Part shown: one piece after another, positions 7,198 to 15,977 of the stretch
Layout: each line of letters starts with the position of its first letter
How positions within the stretch are numbered: position 1 is the stretch's first letter
From: Acidobacteriota bacterium
GTDB taxonomy: Bacteria; Acidobacteriota; Terriglobia; Terriglobales; Acidobacteriaceae
Assembly: GCA_021799405.1 (NCBI GenBank)
Contig: JAJZAL010000028.1
Span: 1-32,910 of the forward strand
DNA length: 32,910 nt
Reading direction: 5' to 3'
Made by a program: the position numbers and the translations under genes
Notes under the pieces: generated by a model
What the model was told of the DNA's origin: nothing
The model's input: only the letters and a program-made list of their open reading frames with translations
Database searches by the model: none

Positions 7198-8622
7198 TCA
7201 GCCCTCGGCCCCTGCTCGCCTGGCTCGAAAACCGGCGGAAAATGCCAGAATTGCCAACAGAAGCAGCCACGATCGCAGGATCTGGCTGTAGTCGTCCTCG
7301 GCCAGCGTGAAGTAATACGGGAAGGGAAGGAAAAAGAAGATGCTGGCAAAGAGCTGCTTGTAGGGCAGGGCCGCCAATCTTCCCGATAAAAGCGCCCAGA
7401 TGACCAGGATCACCGTGCCCCATGCGGCGACGGTGGAGGCCAGCGCTCTGTCCATGGCGGCGCGGCCATCATTCCAGTATTTGCTCCCGTCCCACGACCA
7501 GGCATCCATCACATCGGTAAGCCACATCACATAGGCTCGCTCGCCGATGCGCCCCATCGTCTTCAGCGGGTGCGTTCGCACGTAGATAAAGCCCTCGCGG
7601 AAACCCGCGCGGTTGTACTCGATTTCGCCAAGCGCGCGGTAGCGGGCAAGCTGCCTGGGCTGCGAGAGAGGATGTTCCGAAGATCCCGTTTCACGGATGC
7701 AGCCATTGGCGTTATTGCCCTCCCAGAATTGAAAGCCCGCATTGGAGCGCAGCGGCACAAACGCATGAAAGACCCGCGCATTGCGCACAAGCCAGGGCAG
7801 AGTGATCAATAGCGCCAGCGTTGCGCCCACGGCTGCATAACCGAGGATCTGTTTGCGCCTAGCGTGGTTCGCGATCAAAGGCAAGAGTAGAATCACAGCC
7901 CAGATCGGCATCGGCGTCACGTTGATGAGCGCCAGGATGCCCCCCGCGATTCCCAGCGGGACCACCCGCTTCAGGCTCGGCCGGTCGATCCAGCGCATGC
8001 CCAGCAAAACCACCAGGGCCGCGCCCAGTTCCTGCCAGGCAAAATACCAGGGATAGTCGAGCCGGTAGAGCGCATCCGGCCACACACTGAAAATTGCGGC
8101 AACCAGCAGCTCCGTCCGCCGCAACGCGGGACTGCCCCGGACAAGATGCCGCGCAATCAGCCAGTACACCACAACGCAACCGGCGCTGGGGATCGTCCCG
8201 ATATAGCAAAGGATCAGCGCGGTGTGCCCGGTCGCGCTCCCAACGCCCCGGATCACAAAAGCCCACAGCAGCGGAATCAGCGGGCATACCCAGGCAGTTG
8301 GCGTTGTGCCCGGCCCAAAGGGCGAACTGTATCCCCGTCCCTCCGCGAGGTTGGTCGCGATATTGCTCATCTCGTCCTGCCACATCGGGGCCGAGCGCGA
8401 CCATACCTTTGGATTGTGCATCGCCTGCGCGCTGAAGAAGAGCGCCCGCACGCTCAGGGCCACGAGAAAAATCATCAGGCCCAAAGCAAACGTTCTTCTT
8501 CGGGAGCCGGAGAGAGCGCCTGCGCCTTCATCAGCGCTTGCCGCCACCGCGCTTGCGAACTGCGCGCTGTGGGACCATGACGCGGAAGTGGCGGGTGCGG
8601 TTCTCTTTTCAATCAGAGGCAT
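7198..8622 (-). CDS. GT-C membrane glycosyltransferase (ArnT/PMT-like)
   Basis: A 474-aa protein with about ten hydrophobic segments. In the first extracytoplasmic loop it has an Asp-Glu pair (MWQDEMSNIATNLAEG, D83-E84), as GT-C enzymes of the ArnT/protein-mannosyltransferase type do. Such enzymes take a sugar from a polyprenyl-phosphate donor and transfer it on the outer face of the membrane. The acceptor here is unknown. The soluble N-terminal 40 residues are Ala/Ser-rich. The ATG at 8622 has AGGA about 7 nt upstream. It follows the GT2 gene by 24 bp on the same strand, so the pair probably makes and uses one lipid-linked sugar. Confidence 0.8.
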   Translation of the reverse strand: MPLIEKRTAPATSASWSHSAQFASAVAASADEGAGALSGSRRRTFALGLMIFLVALSVRALFFSAQAMHNPKVWSRSAPMWQDEMSNIATNLAEGRGYSSPFGPGTTPTAWVCPLIPLLWAFVIRGVGSATGHTALILCYIGTIPSAGCVVVYWLIARHLVRGSPALRRTELLVAAIFSVWPDALYRLDYPWYFAWQELGAALVVLLGMRWIDRPSLKRVVPLGIAGGILALINVTPMPIWAVILLLPLIANHARRKQILGYAAVGATLALLITLPWLVRNARVFHAFVPLRSNAGFQFWEGNNANGCIRETGSSEHPLSQPRQLARYRALGEIEYNRAGFREGFIYVRTHPLKTMGRIGERAYVMWLTDVMDAWSWDGSKYWNDGRAAMDRALASTVAAWGTVILVIWALLSGRLAALPYKQLFASIFFFLPFPYYFTLAEDDYSQILRSWLLLLAILAFSAGFRARRAGAEG

Positions 8623-8646
8623 TGCAATCCTGCCGGTGCGCGCGCC

Positions 8647-9426
8647 CTACTCGGGCGATTCACCGCGGGCGCGATTCGATATGAAGTCCGCCGGAATGGT
8701 GGGGATACCGACAAAAGAATCCTTCAAGCCCACGAACCAGTTGTATTTGAGAATGTACCACAGCGCCCACAGCGCGTCTTTGAACTGGATCTTCTTGCCT
8801 TCCTCGTAGGTGCGCCCATAATAGCTGATCGGAACCTCGTAGATCGCCCTGCGCAGCTTTGCCACCTTAGCCGTGGCCTCGATCTCGAAACCAAACCGCG
8901 TCGAGGTGATCGCCATCTTCCGGATGATCTCCCCCTGGAAGGCCTTGTATCCGGTTTCAACATCGGTCAGGTTCAGATTAGTGAAAAGATCGGAGATGAA
9001 GGTGATCATCCGGTTCGCGAGGTAATGATGGAAATACAGAACGCGCGCCGCTTTCCGCACCAGAAAACGCGAGCCATAGACCACATCAGCCTTGCCCTGC
9101 AGAATTGGGTCGATCACCTCGGCGATCTCCGTGGGATCGTACTCCAGGTCGGCATCCTGCACAATGACGATCTCCCCGTGCGTCGCGGCGAAGCCCGTCC
9201 TCAGCGCCGCGGTCTTGCCGCTGTTGATCGCGTGCCGCGTGTAAATTACCTGAGGAAATTTCGCCACGATCCCTTCCAATACTTCCGGAGTCCGGTCAGT
9301 GGAGGCATCGTCGACAATCACGATTTCAAGAAGATGCGGAATGCCCGCTACCCGTTCCACGATGCGGGCCAGCGTCTTCTCTTCATTGAATGCGGGGATC
9401 ACCACGGACAAACAGGAAGAATTCAT
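8647..9426 (-). CDS. GT2 family glycosyltransferase (polyprenyl-phosphate mannosyl/glucosyltransferase, DPM1-like)
   Basis: A 259-aa GT-A fold enzyme. It shows VVIPAFNEEKTL at the N-terminus, the nucleotide-binding DDASTD at 39-44, and QDADLEYDP with the metal-binding DxD at 91-93. Later it has ETGYKAF and the basic segment YGRTYEEGKKI typical of dolichol-phosphate mannose synthase relatives. It lacks the C-terminal membrane pair of DesK/GtrB-type enzymes and so is DPM1-like. The expected reaction is transfer of mannose or glucose from a nucleotide sugar to undecaprenyl phosphate at the inner face of the membrane. It is the first gene of a two-gene unit with the GT-C enzyme. The ribosome site is weak. 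Confidence 0.88.
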   Translation of the reverse strand: MNSSCLSVVIPAFNEEKTLARIVERVAGIPHLLEIVIVDDASTDRTPEVLEGIVAKFPQVIYTRHAINSGKTAALRTGFAATHGEIVIVQDADLEYDPTEIAEVIDPILQGKADVVYGSRFLVRKAARVLYFHHYLANRMITFISDLFTNLNLTDVETGYKAFQGEIIRKMAITSTRFGFEIEATAKVAKLRRAIYEVPISYYGRTYEEGKKIQFKDALWALWYILKYNWFVGLKDSFVGIPTIPADFISNRARGESPE

Positions 9427-9602
9427 GAGCAGTTTACCGCCATCTCAGCAATTGCCGGCCGGTCCAGCCGGTCATCCTTCGCACAAAAAAATCTCTTCGC
9501 CGAATCACCAGAACAAAGAGCCCGCGAAATCTGAAGAGCGTCCCCGGCAGCTTGAAAAACCTGTCATTCCGAAGATGCGAACCTTCTGAATTCTGAGGGC
9601 TT

Positions 9603-9631
9603 ATTGTAGATGGCGCCCCACCATTCCGCAA
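9603..9631 (-). promoter_or_regulatory. Candidate sigma70-type promoter for the GT2/GT-C unit
   Basis: On the minus strand TTGCGG (9631-9626) and TACAAT (9608-9603) are separated by 17 bp. TACAAT matches 5 of 6 consensus -10 bases; the -35 is weak. It would leave a leader of about 170 nt before the GT2 start codon. Confidence 0.35.
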
Positions 9632-9876
9632 AACCGGGCCGGCCCCGCGCTGCCAGTTCCAGCCCGGATGGCTGAAGCGCATGCCTGCCATCAGCACCCG
9701 CCAACTCGCGAACTCGCTACTCCGCGCAGCAGCGCGAACTCGCTGGCGCAATTCCAAAGCCTCCAACAGACCTGCCCCAAGCGGCCACCCGCTCATTCGT
9801 TCCGAACGTGTTTCCGATGACGGCGCGGCCCCACCTCGTCGCGGCAAAATCCTGGTTCTTCCATTCAGAAAAGTAG

Positions 9877-9910
9877 ATCGTAGTACGATGTTATCGCATC
9901 AAGATATAAT
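9877..9910 (+). promoter_or_regulatory. Candidate MarR operator and promoter
   Basis: A perfect palindrome ATCGTA-G-TACGAT lies at 9877-9889, and a consensus -10 box TATAAT at 9905-9910. The palindrome overlaps the place expected for a -35 element, of which no good copy is seen. MarR proteins commonly repress their own operon from such a site. Transcription would begin near 9917. Confidence 0.5.
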
Positions 9911-9959
9911 AAAGGCGAATGGCATGAGTTCCCCCAAATGCCTGCCGAAAGGAACGACA

Positions 9960-10412
9960 GTGAAAGAGTCGCGCGCAATGTTTCAGGAACTCGCCTTCTT
10001 CCGCCACCGGCTGCGCAAGTTTCTGCGCTTCAGTGAAGACGCGGCGCGGGCCTGCGGCATTACGCCGCAGCAGCACCAGTTGATGCTGGGCATCGCCGGT
10101 TACACCGGCACCGGCACGGCGACGATCTCGGAGATCGCCGAGTTTTTGCAGGAGAAGCACAACTCCGTCGTGGGCCTGGTTGATCGCGCCGTGCAGGGCG
10201 GGCTGGTGGAGAGAACCACGGACGCCGCGGACCGGCGCGTAGTGCTGGTTTCGCTCACCGATCGTGGAGAAGACATTCTGCGCCGGCTTTCGCTGCTGCA
10301 CCGCGAAGAGATCAAGCGCCTGCGCAAGGAGTTCCTGCATGCGGGGAAGAGAAGGAGCCGCACGAAACGAACAGCGCGCACTCACGCCGCCGCGAAAGGT
10401 TCTTCCCATTGA
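9960..10412 (+). CDS. MarR-family transcriptional regulator
   Basis: A 150-aa winged-helix regulator. The dimerisation helix is at the N-terminus (FQELAFFRHRLRKFLRF). The recognition region is TATISEIAEFLQEKHNSVVG and the wing is VERTTDAADRRVVLVSLTDRG. The C-terminus is a basic, lysine/arginine-rich tail. I place the start at the GTG at 9960, which has AAAGGA with 6-nt spacing and lies well downstream of the TATAAT at 9905. An in-frame ATG at 9924 also has AAAGG upstream, but a transcript from that promoter would hardly include its ribosome site. It is followed 16 bp later by two ClC transporters and likely controls them, perhaps in response to an organic ligand or an ion-related stress. Confidence 0.85.
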   Translation: MKESRAMFQELAFFRHRLRKFLRFSEDAARACGITPQQHQLMLGIAGYTGTGTATISEIAEFLQEKHNSVVGLVDRAVQGGLVERTTDAADRRVVLVSLTDRGEDILRRLSLLHREEIKRLRKEFLHAGKRRSRTKRTARTHAAAKGSSH

Positions 10413-10428
10413 ACAGCAAGGGAGCGCA

Positions 10429-12237
10429 ATGAAGAAAAGCAACAACACACGAGCCGAAGGCAACCGTCTCCTGCGGCATCCCCTGCTGCGGAAGTACGCC
10501 CCGCTCGTCCATGAAGATCTGACGGCCGTCTATGCGCGCGACCTGCGCAAGTGGCTGGTGATTTCCCCGCTGATCGGCGTGATTACGGGCCTGGTCATTA
10601 CGGCCATCGCGGTGATTATTCTCCACGACCTGTGGCCGCCCGTGCTCGGTTATTACCTGCGCCACCACTGGGCCATGGTTCCCGGGCTGCTACTCGGCTG
10701 CTTGGCGACCGGCCTGATCATGCAGTACCTGACGCCCGACCCGGATGAGCACTCGACAGAGGAGGTTATCCGCTCCTATCACGAGCACCACGGCGACATC
10801 AACATGCGGCCGTTTCTGCCCAAGCTGCTCGCGGCCATCACGACGGTGGGATTCGGCGGCAGCGCGGCGCTCGAAGGCCCCAGCATCTACGGCGGCGGCG
10901 CCATCGGTTCATGGCTGTGGAAGCGCCTGCGCCGCGCCACCAGCTTCCGTCTCGACGCGCGCGACCGGCGCGTCATGCTGATCTGCGGCGCGGCCGCCGG
11001 CATGTCCGCCGTCTTTCGCGCGCCACTTACCGGCATCGTCTTCGCATTGGAGATGCCCTACAAGGACGACCTCGCCCACGAAGCGCTGCTGCCTTCACTG
11101 ATCGCGTCCGTCGTCTCGTTCATGACGCTCAGCTCATTTCTGGGCAGCGCCCCTCTCTTCGATTTCGCCGCGGAACCCTCCTTCACGCGCCACGATCTCG
11201 TCTGGTGCGCGCTGCTGGGGCTTCTGATCGGCCTGATCGGCATGGCATTCGTCACCACCTTCCGCCGCGCGCGCAGCTTCTGTGTTAACGCGCGCGCGCC
11301 GCACTGGGTCAAGCTCACCATCGGCGGGGGCCTGACCGGCGCGTGCGGTCTCGCCTTCATTCACTACTACAACGGACAGCTTGTTCCACTGGGCCCCAAC
11401 TACGAGGCGGTGGGGCTGATCCTCGGCCACGCGCACAGCAGCCTGGAACTGGTTGTCTTTGGCCTGCTCAAACTGGCGGCCACGGTCTTCACCCTGGGCG
11501 CGGGAGGCGTCAGCGCAATGTTCGTGCCGCTCTTCCTCACCGGCGGAGCCTTTGGCGTCGCCTTCGCGCAGTCCGTGGTGCACAGCGGGTCGCCCGCCCT
11601 GTACGCGGCCGTGGGCATGGCCGCCTTTATCGCGGCTGGATATAAAACTCCGATGGCCGCGGTCGTCTTTGTGGCTGAGGCGACCGGCGGCCACGCCTTC
11701 ATCATTCCCGCCCTGATCGGTTCCGCCGTGGCCTACGCCGTCTCCGGCGACGCCTCGGCCTCCGGAGACCAGCGCCTGCACGAGGTGGTCAAGGTGCATG
11801 CGCTCCAGGGGATTCCGGTCAGCGAAATCATGCAGAGTCACGTGCTCGCAGCCAAGGCATCGCTCAAGCTGCGCGAGTTCGCCGCCATGCTTTCGCCCCA
11901 CACGCGCCATGAGGTATTTCCTGTCTTCGAGGGCGGAAAGCTGATCGGCACATGCAGCCTCTGGTCGCTGAGCCATGTTCCGCCGGAGAAATGGAACACC
12001 CTCACCGTGCGCGACATCACCGAGCCGCATATCCAGAACGTTTCTCCGCAAACCGATGCTTTGGAAGCGCTGCGCCTGCTGCTGGCCGAAGACGGCCAGC
12101 CTACGCTACTGGTCGTGGAAGAAAGCCATCACGTGAAAGGCATCCTGACCAAGACGGATCTGCTGCACGCGCTGCTGCCCTATCACCCCGACGCCTTCGG
12201 CGAAGAGACAGAGGAGGCGGTGCCGAGCCCGGCATGA
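10429..12237 (+). CDS. ClC-type anion channel/antiporter with CBS pair, atypical selectivity motif
   Basis: A 602-aa membrane protein of the ClC family followed by a cytoplasmic CBS domain pair from about residue 455. The gating glutamate is kept in ALEGPSIYGGG (Glu149). The third pore motif reads AMFVPLFLTGG, and an acidic residue is kept in VFALEMPY. The first pore motif, GSGIP in typical members, is replaced by EHSTEE, so the anion-binding site should differ. The start is the ATG at 10429 with AAGGGAG 4 nt upstream; longer frames run back into marR. Chloride, fluoride, nitrate or another anion cannot be decided from sequence. It lies between marR and a second, more typical ClC gene. Confidence 0.88.
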   Translation: MKKSNNTRAEGNRLLRHPLLRKYAPLVHEDLTAVYARDLRKWLVISPLIGVITGLVITAIAVIILHDLWPPVLGYYLRHHWAMVPGLLLGCLATGLIMQYLTPDPDEHSTEEVIRSYHEHHGDINMRPFLPKLLAAITTVGFGGSAALEGPSIYGGGAIGSWLWKRLRRATSFRLDARDRRVMLICGAAAGMSAVFRAPLTGIVFALEMPYKDDLAHEALLPSLIASVVSFMTLSSFLGSAPLFDFAAEPSFTRHDLVWCALLGLLIGLIGMAFVTTFRRARSFCVNARAPHWVKLTIGGGLTGACGLAFIHYYNGQLVPLGPNYEAVGLILGHAHSSLELVVFGLLKLAATVFTLGAGGVSAMFVPLFLTGGAFGVAFAQSVVHSGSPALYAAVGMAAFIAAGYKTPMAAVVFVAEATGGHAFIIPALIGSAVAYAVSGDASASGDQRLHEVVKVHALQGIPVSEIMQSHVLAAKASLKLREFAAMLSPHTRHEVFPVFEGGKLIGTCSLWSLSHVPPEKWNTLTVRDITEPHIQNVSPQTDALEALRLLLAEDGQPTLLVVEESHHVKGILTKTDLLHALLPYHPDAFGEETEEAVPSPA

Positions 12238-12298
12238 CGAGCCGCGCCGGCCGCGGATAGAGGATCAGTTTGAAGACCAGTATCGAAAGGAGTTTCGC

Positions 12299-14140
12299 AT
12301 GGCCGATTTTTCCGTTCGTGAGGTCGCAGGTCATCCCGAAGAGGCGCCTGAGAAGAAAGGGCAATTCGGCGTCGCGCTCGAACCCGCCGCGCTGAAGATA
12401 TGCGGCTACGCACTGCTGGTGGGCCTGATCGGAGGCCTGGTCGCTCAGGGACTCCTTGAACTGATTTATCTCTTCACCAACATCTTTTTCTACGGCCGGT
12501 TATCCTTCGCCATCACCAATCCGGCGCACAGTCATCTGCATCTCTGGGTCATTCTCATACCGCCCATCGGCGGGCTCGTGGTGGGCCTGCTCATCTACTT
12601 CTTCGAGCCCACGCTCAAGGGCCACGGGATTCCTGAAGCCATGGAGGCGGTCCTGTTCGGTCACAGCCGCATGCGGACGCGTGTGGCGATCCTCAAGCCA
12701 CTGGCGACGGCATTGGCCATCGGCACCGGCGGTCCCTTCGGAGCCGAAGGCCCGATCATCCAGACCGGCGGCGCATTCGGATCGCTGCTCGGCCAGTGGT
12801 TGGGACTGACGCCCTACAATCGCCGCGTGCTGCTGGCTTCGGGCGCCGCAGCCGGCATGGCGGCAACATTTACCGCGCCACTTTCCGGCATCCTGGTTGC
12901 CGTCGAGTTGCTGCTCTTCGAGTTGCGCGCCCGCTCGTTTATCCCCGTGGCGCTGGCTTCCGTGGTAGCCACCGGTGTCCGCGTCCACTTCGTTGGATGG
13001 GCGCCGCTCTTTCCCGCGCCCGAGTACAAGATCACCAGCACAACCGAGCTTTGGCTCTTCGCCGTCCTCGGCATCCTCATGGGCATCGTCGGCGTGGCCA
13101 TGATCCGGGCGCTGGCCTGGCTTGAAGACTTCTTCGACAACATGCCCATTCCCTACGCGGCCATCTGGTGCCCCGCCATCGGCGCGTTGATCCTGGGCGT
13201 CATCGGCTACTTCTGCCCGCAGGTCTTCGGCACCAGTTATGACACCATTCGCGACATGCTCAACGACCGCCTCACCGCCGGCAGTCTCCTCGGCATCGGC
13301 GTGGCCAAGTTCTGGGCGCTGGTCATCTCGCTCGGATCGGGCACCACCGGCGGCGTCTTTGCGCCTTCGCTCGTTGTTGGTGGAGGACTGGGTGCGGTCT
13401 TTGGGATGGGCTGCCGGCATTTGTTTCCGCACCTTGTCAGCGACCCGGGATTCTACGCACTGGCGGCGATGGCGGGCGTCTTTGGCGGCATCGCGCGCGC
13501 GCCTTTCACCAGCATTGTCTTCCTCGCCGAACTGAGCCACAATCCCAACTCGCTGCTGCCGCTTACGCTCTGCGTCATGATCTCGGATGCGGTGGTGCGC
13601 CTGCTCAGCCGCGATTCGATCATGACCGTCAAGCTCGTCAAGCGCGGACTGATCATCCTCCAGGACTACTGGGTACCGGTTCTGATGCGCGCGCGCATCG
13701 ACCAGGTGATGCACAAGCAGTTCCGCGTTGTCCATGGTGACGAGGAACTGCGCGCCGTGATCCACGAGCTGTCGCAGAGCGATATTGGCCTGATCCCGGT
13801 TGTGAATGCCGCGGGCGAGCTGCTCGGCATCGTTGAGGCGCATGACCTGCTGCGCATCGAGCCGCCCGATCATCACTTCACGATGCGCGAGCTGGCGCGG
13901 TCAGACTACGTCCTTGCATATCCAGGCGAAGCGGTCGACCGCGTGCAGCGCGAGATGATGCTGAAGAACGTCGAGAACGTCGTCGTGGTCGAATCCGGCC
14001 GCGCGCTCAAGCCCATCGGCATCGTCCGCGCCAACGACATCCTGCAACTGCGCCGCTGGCTGCTCGAAGAAGAGCAGGGCGAACTGCGCCGCACCACGCT
14101 CGACAAGCCCGAGGAGAGCCCCGGCGTGCAGTTGGGGTGA
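12299..14140 (+). CDS. ClC-type chloride channel/antiporter with CBS pair
   Basis: A 613-aa ClC family protein with about ten membrane helices and a C-terminal CBS domain pair (from about residue 455). All pore motifs are present: GHGIPEA (108-114), FGAEGPIIQTGG with the gating Glu150, and GTTGGVFAPSL. It should move chloride, or exchange chloride and protons, across the inner membrane; the CBS pair probably senses adenine nucleotides. The ATG at 12299 has AAAGGAG 6 nt upstream. It lies 61 bp after the first ClC gene and shares its operon. The two are not recent duplicates, because motifs and loops differ. Confidence 0.92.
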   Translation: MADFSVREVAGHPEEAPEKKGQFGVALEPAALKICGYALLVGLIGGLVAQGLLELIYLFTNIFFYGRLSFAITNPAHSHLHLWVILIPPIGGLVVGLLIYFFEPTLKGHGIPEAMEAVLFGHSRMRTRVAILKPLATALAIGTGGPFGAEGPIIQTGGAFGSLLGQWLGLTPYNRRVLLASGAAAGMAATFTAPLSGILVAVELLLFELRARSFIPVALASVVATGVRVHFVGWAPLFPAPEYKITSTTELWLFAVLGILMGIVGVAMIRALAWLEDFFDNMPIPYAAIWCPAIGALILGVIGYFCPQVFGTSYDTIRDMLNDRLTAGSLLGIGVAKFWALVISLGSGTTGGVFAPSLVVGGGLGAVFGMGCRHLFPHLVSDPGFYALAAMAGVFGGIARAPFTSIVFLAELSHNPNSLLPLTLCVMISDAVVRLLSRDSIMTVKLVKRGLIILQDYWVPVLMRARIDQVMHKQFRVVHGDEELRAVIHELSQSDIGLIPVVNAAGELLGIVEAHDLLRIEPPDHHFTMRELARSDYVLAYPGEAVDRVQREMMLKNVENVVVVESGRALKPIGIVRANDILQLRRWLLEEEQGELRRTTLDKPEESPGVQLG

Positions 14141-14182
14141 ATCCCGCTGGCATTTTCGCTGCGTTTTTCGTTGATTCTTCCT

Positions 14183-14200
14183 GCCATCCTGGAGGGTGGC
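14183..14200 (+). terminator. Weak hairpin after the ClC operon
   Basis: GCCATCC-TGGA-GGGTGGC forms a 7-bp stem with one G-T pair, 43 nt after the second ClC stop codon. No U-tract follows, so an intrinsic terminator is only possible. Confidence 0.25.
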
Positions 14201-14276
14201 GAATCCTTGCATTCGGCCACCGCGCTTGTGGGGTGAAAAAACACCTGCCTCCACATCGTGCAGCATAGCGCTGACC

Positions 14277-14304
14277 TTGACTGCCCAAAAAAAGCCGCTA
14301 CACT
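14277..14304 (+). promoter_or_regulatory. Candidate promoter for the lipoprotein gene
   Basis: TTGACT (14277-14282) and TACACT (14299-14304) are separated by 16 bp that include seven A residues in a row. Transcription would start near 14311 and leave a leader of about 125 nt that contains the hairpin at 14355-14386. Confidence 0.5.
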
Positions 14305-14354
14305 ATTCGCCAGACTATCAACGCGTCATTTTATGTCGCTTATGTCACGAGCCA

Positions 14355-14386
14355 CCGCATGCACTTCTATCCGGAAGCGCATGCGG
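14355..14386 (+). promoter_or_regulatory. Strong hairpin in the lipoprotein 5' leader
   Basis: CCGCATGC (14355-14362) pairs with GCATGCGG (14379-14386). Inside, after one A-C mismatch, CTTC pairs with GAAG around a 6-nt loop. GTCGC and GCGAC just outside can extend the pairing. It lies in the inferred leader, about 50 nt before the start codon. It does not match a riboswitch consensus I can recall, so I call it a structured leader of unknown role. Confidence 0.5.
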
Positions 14387-14435
14387 CGACCTTTCTGAAG
14401 AACGTTGCACGATCGAAAGGTGTAGGGGGCTAGCT

Positions 14436-15947
14436 ATGGTTCCCGTGTCATCCGGTTTTTCCGTCAGGTCAATCGCATCTCAATTCCGCTCATGCGTGCC
14501 GGCCGTCGCCATGTTGGCTGTTGTTCTCGCGGCCGGCTGCGGCGGAGGCGGCGCCGGTACCACCTTCAGCGGCAATACGACAGTGACAATTCTGGCCACA
14601 GGCACTGAAAATAACCAGTGGACGAATTTCACGGCGGGTCTAGACACCCTCACGCTGACCAGCCAAAGCGGCACTTCAGTAAACCTGCTCAGCAAAACCG
14701 CAGGTACTGAGTTTACGCATCTGAACGGCACCGTCGAGCCCTTGCTTACGGTTAGTGTTCCGCAAGGTATTTACACCTCAGCCACGGCATCGCTGACAGG
14801 TGTCGGCTTTCTTTGCGTGGATCTCGCCCCGGGTGGCAACGGCATCGGAACCAGCATGTATGCCTATAACGTCCCGATACCCGCGACCAGCGCGACTGTC
14901 ACTTTGCCGAAGCCCATCACCATTTCCGGACAGAACATGGGCCTTCTGCTCGATTTTCAGGTGTCGAAGTCGCTGAACTTTCCCGGCGGCTGTTCCTCAA
15001 ATGACACGTCTTATACGGTCAAGCCGGCCTTTGTTCTTACGTCCATAGCCATACCCGCGCACGCCACCAACAGCGGGAACGGCAAGGCGCTTAACCATCA
15101 GGGGCTGATCGCATCGATTGAAAACGGCGGGACCACATTCAGCGTAACCACCGAGTACGGCCCCGTCTGGCAGGTCCAGTCAGACGCGAACACCGTTTAT
15201 CAGGGCGTGACCGGGCCTTCGCAACTCGCGGCCGGTCTGCCGGTGGACATCGATGCGGCTGTGCAACCCGACGGCTCGATGCTGGCCACACGCATCGCGG
15301 TCTACGACACCAATACCACGGACCTGAGCGTCGACGTTGGGCCACTTCTGAGCACGAATATGCGCTGGACGGGGCTCTCGCCCTCCACGCATCTGCTTGC
15401 CGTCTCGGGCGGCGAGACATCATGGGGCGCCATACCATGGATGTCCCATTTCCCTTACTGGGACTACACGAATGCGGTTTTCCAAATCTCCGGTCAGCTC
15501 ACCAATCTGCAAAGCCTCCCGTTTACCGCCAGCTTTACTGCATCGACCATGGTCGCAGGACAACATGTAAGCCTGACGACACACGTTCCAACGATTCCGA
15601 GGATGGATCCTTGGGGCAACCCGCAGCCGCCTGTAACCACCGTTACGCTGGTTCCGCAAACGATCAACGGCACGGTCGAGGCGATCTCCAGCGACAGCGG
15701 TTTCACGACTTACATGGTTGCGCTCGGCTCCTACGAACTATTCCCTATCTTCGCCCCGCAGCCGAACCCTGTTTCCGTTGTTCACGATCCAGGCACGGTC
15801 GTTGTTTACGCCGACAGCAATACGCAAACCCTCAACACCACCGCCGTCTCCGCAGGCAGAGTGATGCGCTTCTACGGTCTGGTCTTCAACGACAACGGTA
15901 CGCTTCGCATGGACTGCGCCCAGATTAACGACGGCGTGCCGCAATAG
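14436..15947 (+). CDS. Secreted lipoprotein with DUF4382-like and DUF5666-like regions
   Basis: A 503-aa lipoprotein. A hydrophobic signal peptide ends in the lipobox LAAGC with Cys35 as the lipidated residue, followed by a Gly-rich linker. The first half (VTILATGTENNQWTNF to about residue 200) is a beta-rich domain like DUF4382. The second half holds small beta domains like DUF5666, for example GLIASIENGGTTFSVTTEYG and GTVEAISSDSGFTTYMVALG. No catalytic residues are recognised, so the role may be surface binding or structure. The ATG at 14436 has AGGGGG at good spacing; the frame is open upstream to 14196, but that part crosses the promoter. It is convergent with the DHH gene (30 bp between stops). 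Confidence 0.75.
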   Translation: MVPVSSGFSVRSIASQFRSCVPAVAMLAVVLAAGCGGGGAGTTFSGNTTVTILATGTENNQWTNFTAGLDTLTLTSQSGTSVNLLSKTAGTEFTHLNGTVEPLLTVSVPQGIYTSATASLTGVGFLCVDLAPGGNGIGTSMYAYNVPIPATSATVTLPKPITISGQNMGLLLDFQVSKSLNFPGGCSSNDTSYTVKPAFVLTSIAIPAHATNSGNGKALNHQGLIASIENGGTTFSVTTEYGPVWQVQSDANTVYQGVTGPSQLAAGLPVDIDAAVQPDGSMLATRIAVYDTNTTDLSVDVGPLLSTNMRWTGLSPSTHLLAVSGGETSWGAIPWMSHFPYWDYTNAVFQISGQLTNLQSLPFTASFTASTMVAGQHVSLTTHVPTIPRMDPWGNPQPPVTTVTLVPQTINGTVEAISSDSGFTTYMVALGSYELFPIFAPQPNPVSVVHDPGTVVVYADSNTQTLNTTAVSAGRVMRFYGLVFNDNGTLRMDCAQINDGVPQ

Positions 15948-15977
15948 CCCTGAGGCGACTCTTCCGCGCGGCATCGC

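Larger units (their letters stand above)
9427..9959. other. 533-bp divergent spacer between GT2 and MarR genes
   Basis: I see no gene here. Frames on both strands (for example minus 9434-9847) are Arg/Gly/Ser-rich with no recognisable domain. The spacer holds a candidate promoter for the GT2 unit (9603-9631), a repeated GCGAACTCGCT word around 9713-9743, and the MarR operator/promoter region near 9877-9910. Confidence 0.55.

Noticed and set aside
9434..9847. Minus-strand frame of 137 codons upstream of the GT2 gene
   Set aside because: Arg/Gly/Ser-rich, no domain and no ribosome site; it covers the inferred promoter of the GT2 unit.
11134..12051. 305-codon minus-strand frame opposite the first ClC gene
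   Set aside because: Typical high-GC antisense frame without motifs.
12500..13876. Long minus-strand open frame (458 codons) opposite the second ClC gene
   Set aside because: Asp/Glu/Arg/His-rich, low-complexity translation with no domain; the plus-strand ClC gene with all motifs and a ribosome site occupies this DNA.
14311..14435. Leader of the lipoprotein gene considered as a cyclic-di-GMP (GEMM) riboswitch
   Set aside because: The GEMM core sequence and its tetraloop-receptor elements are not found; only a simple long hairpin is visible.
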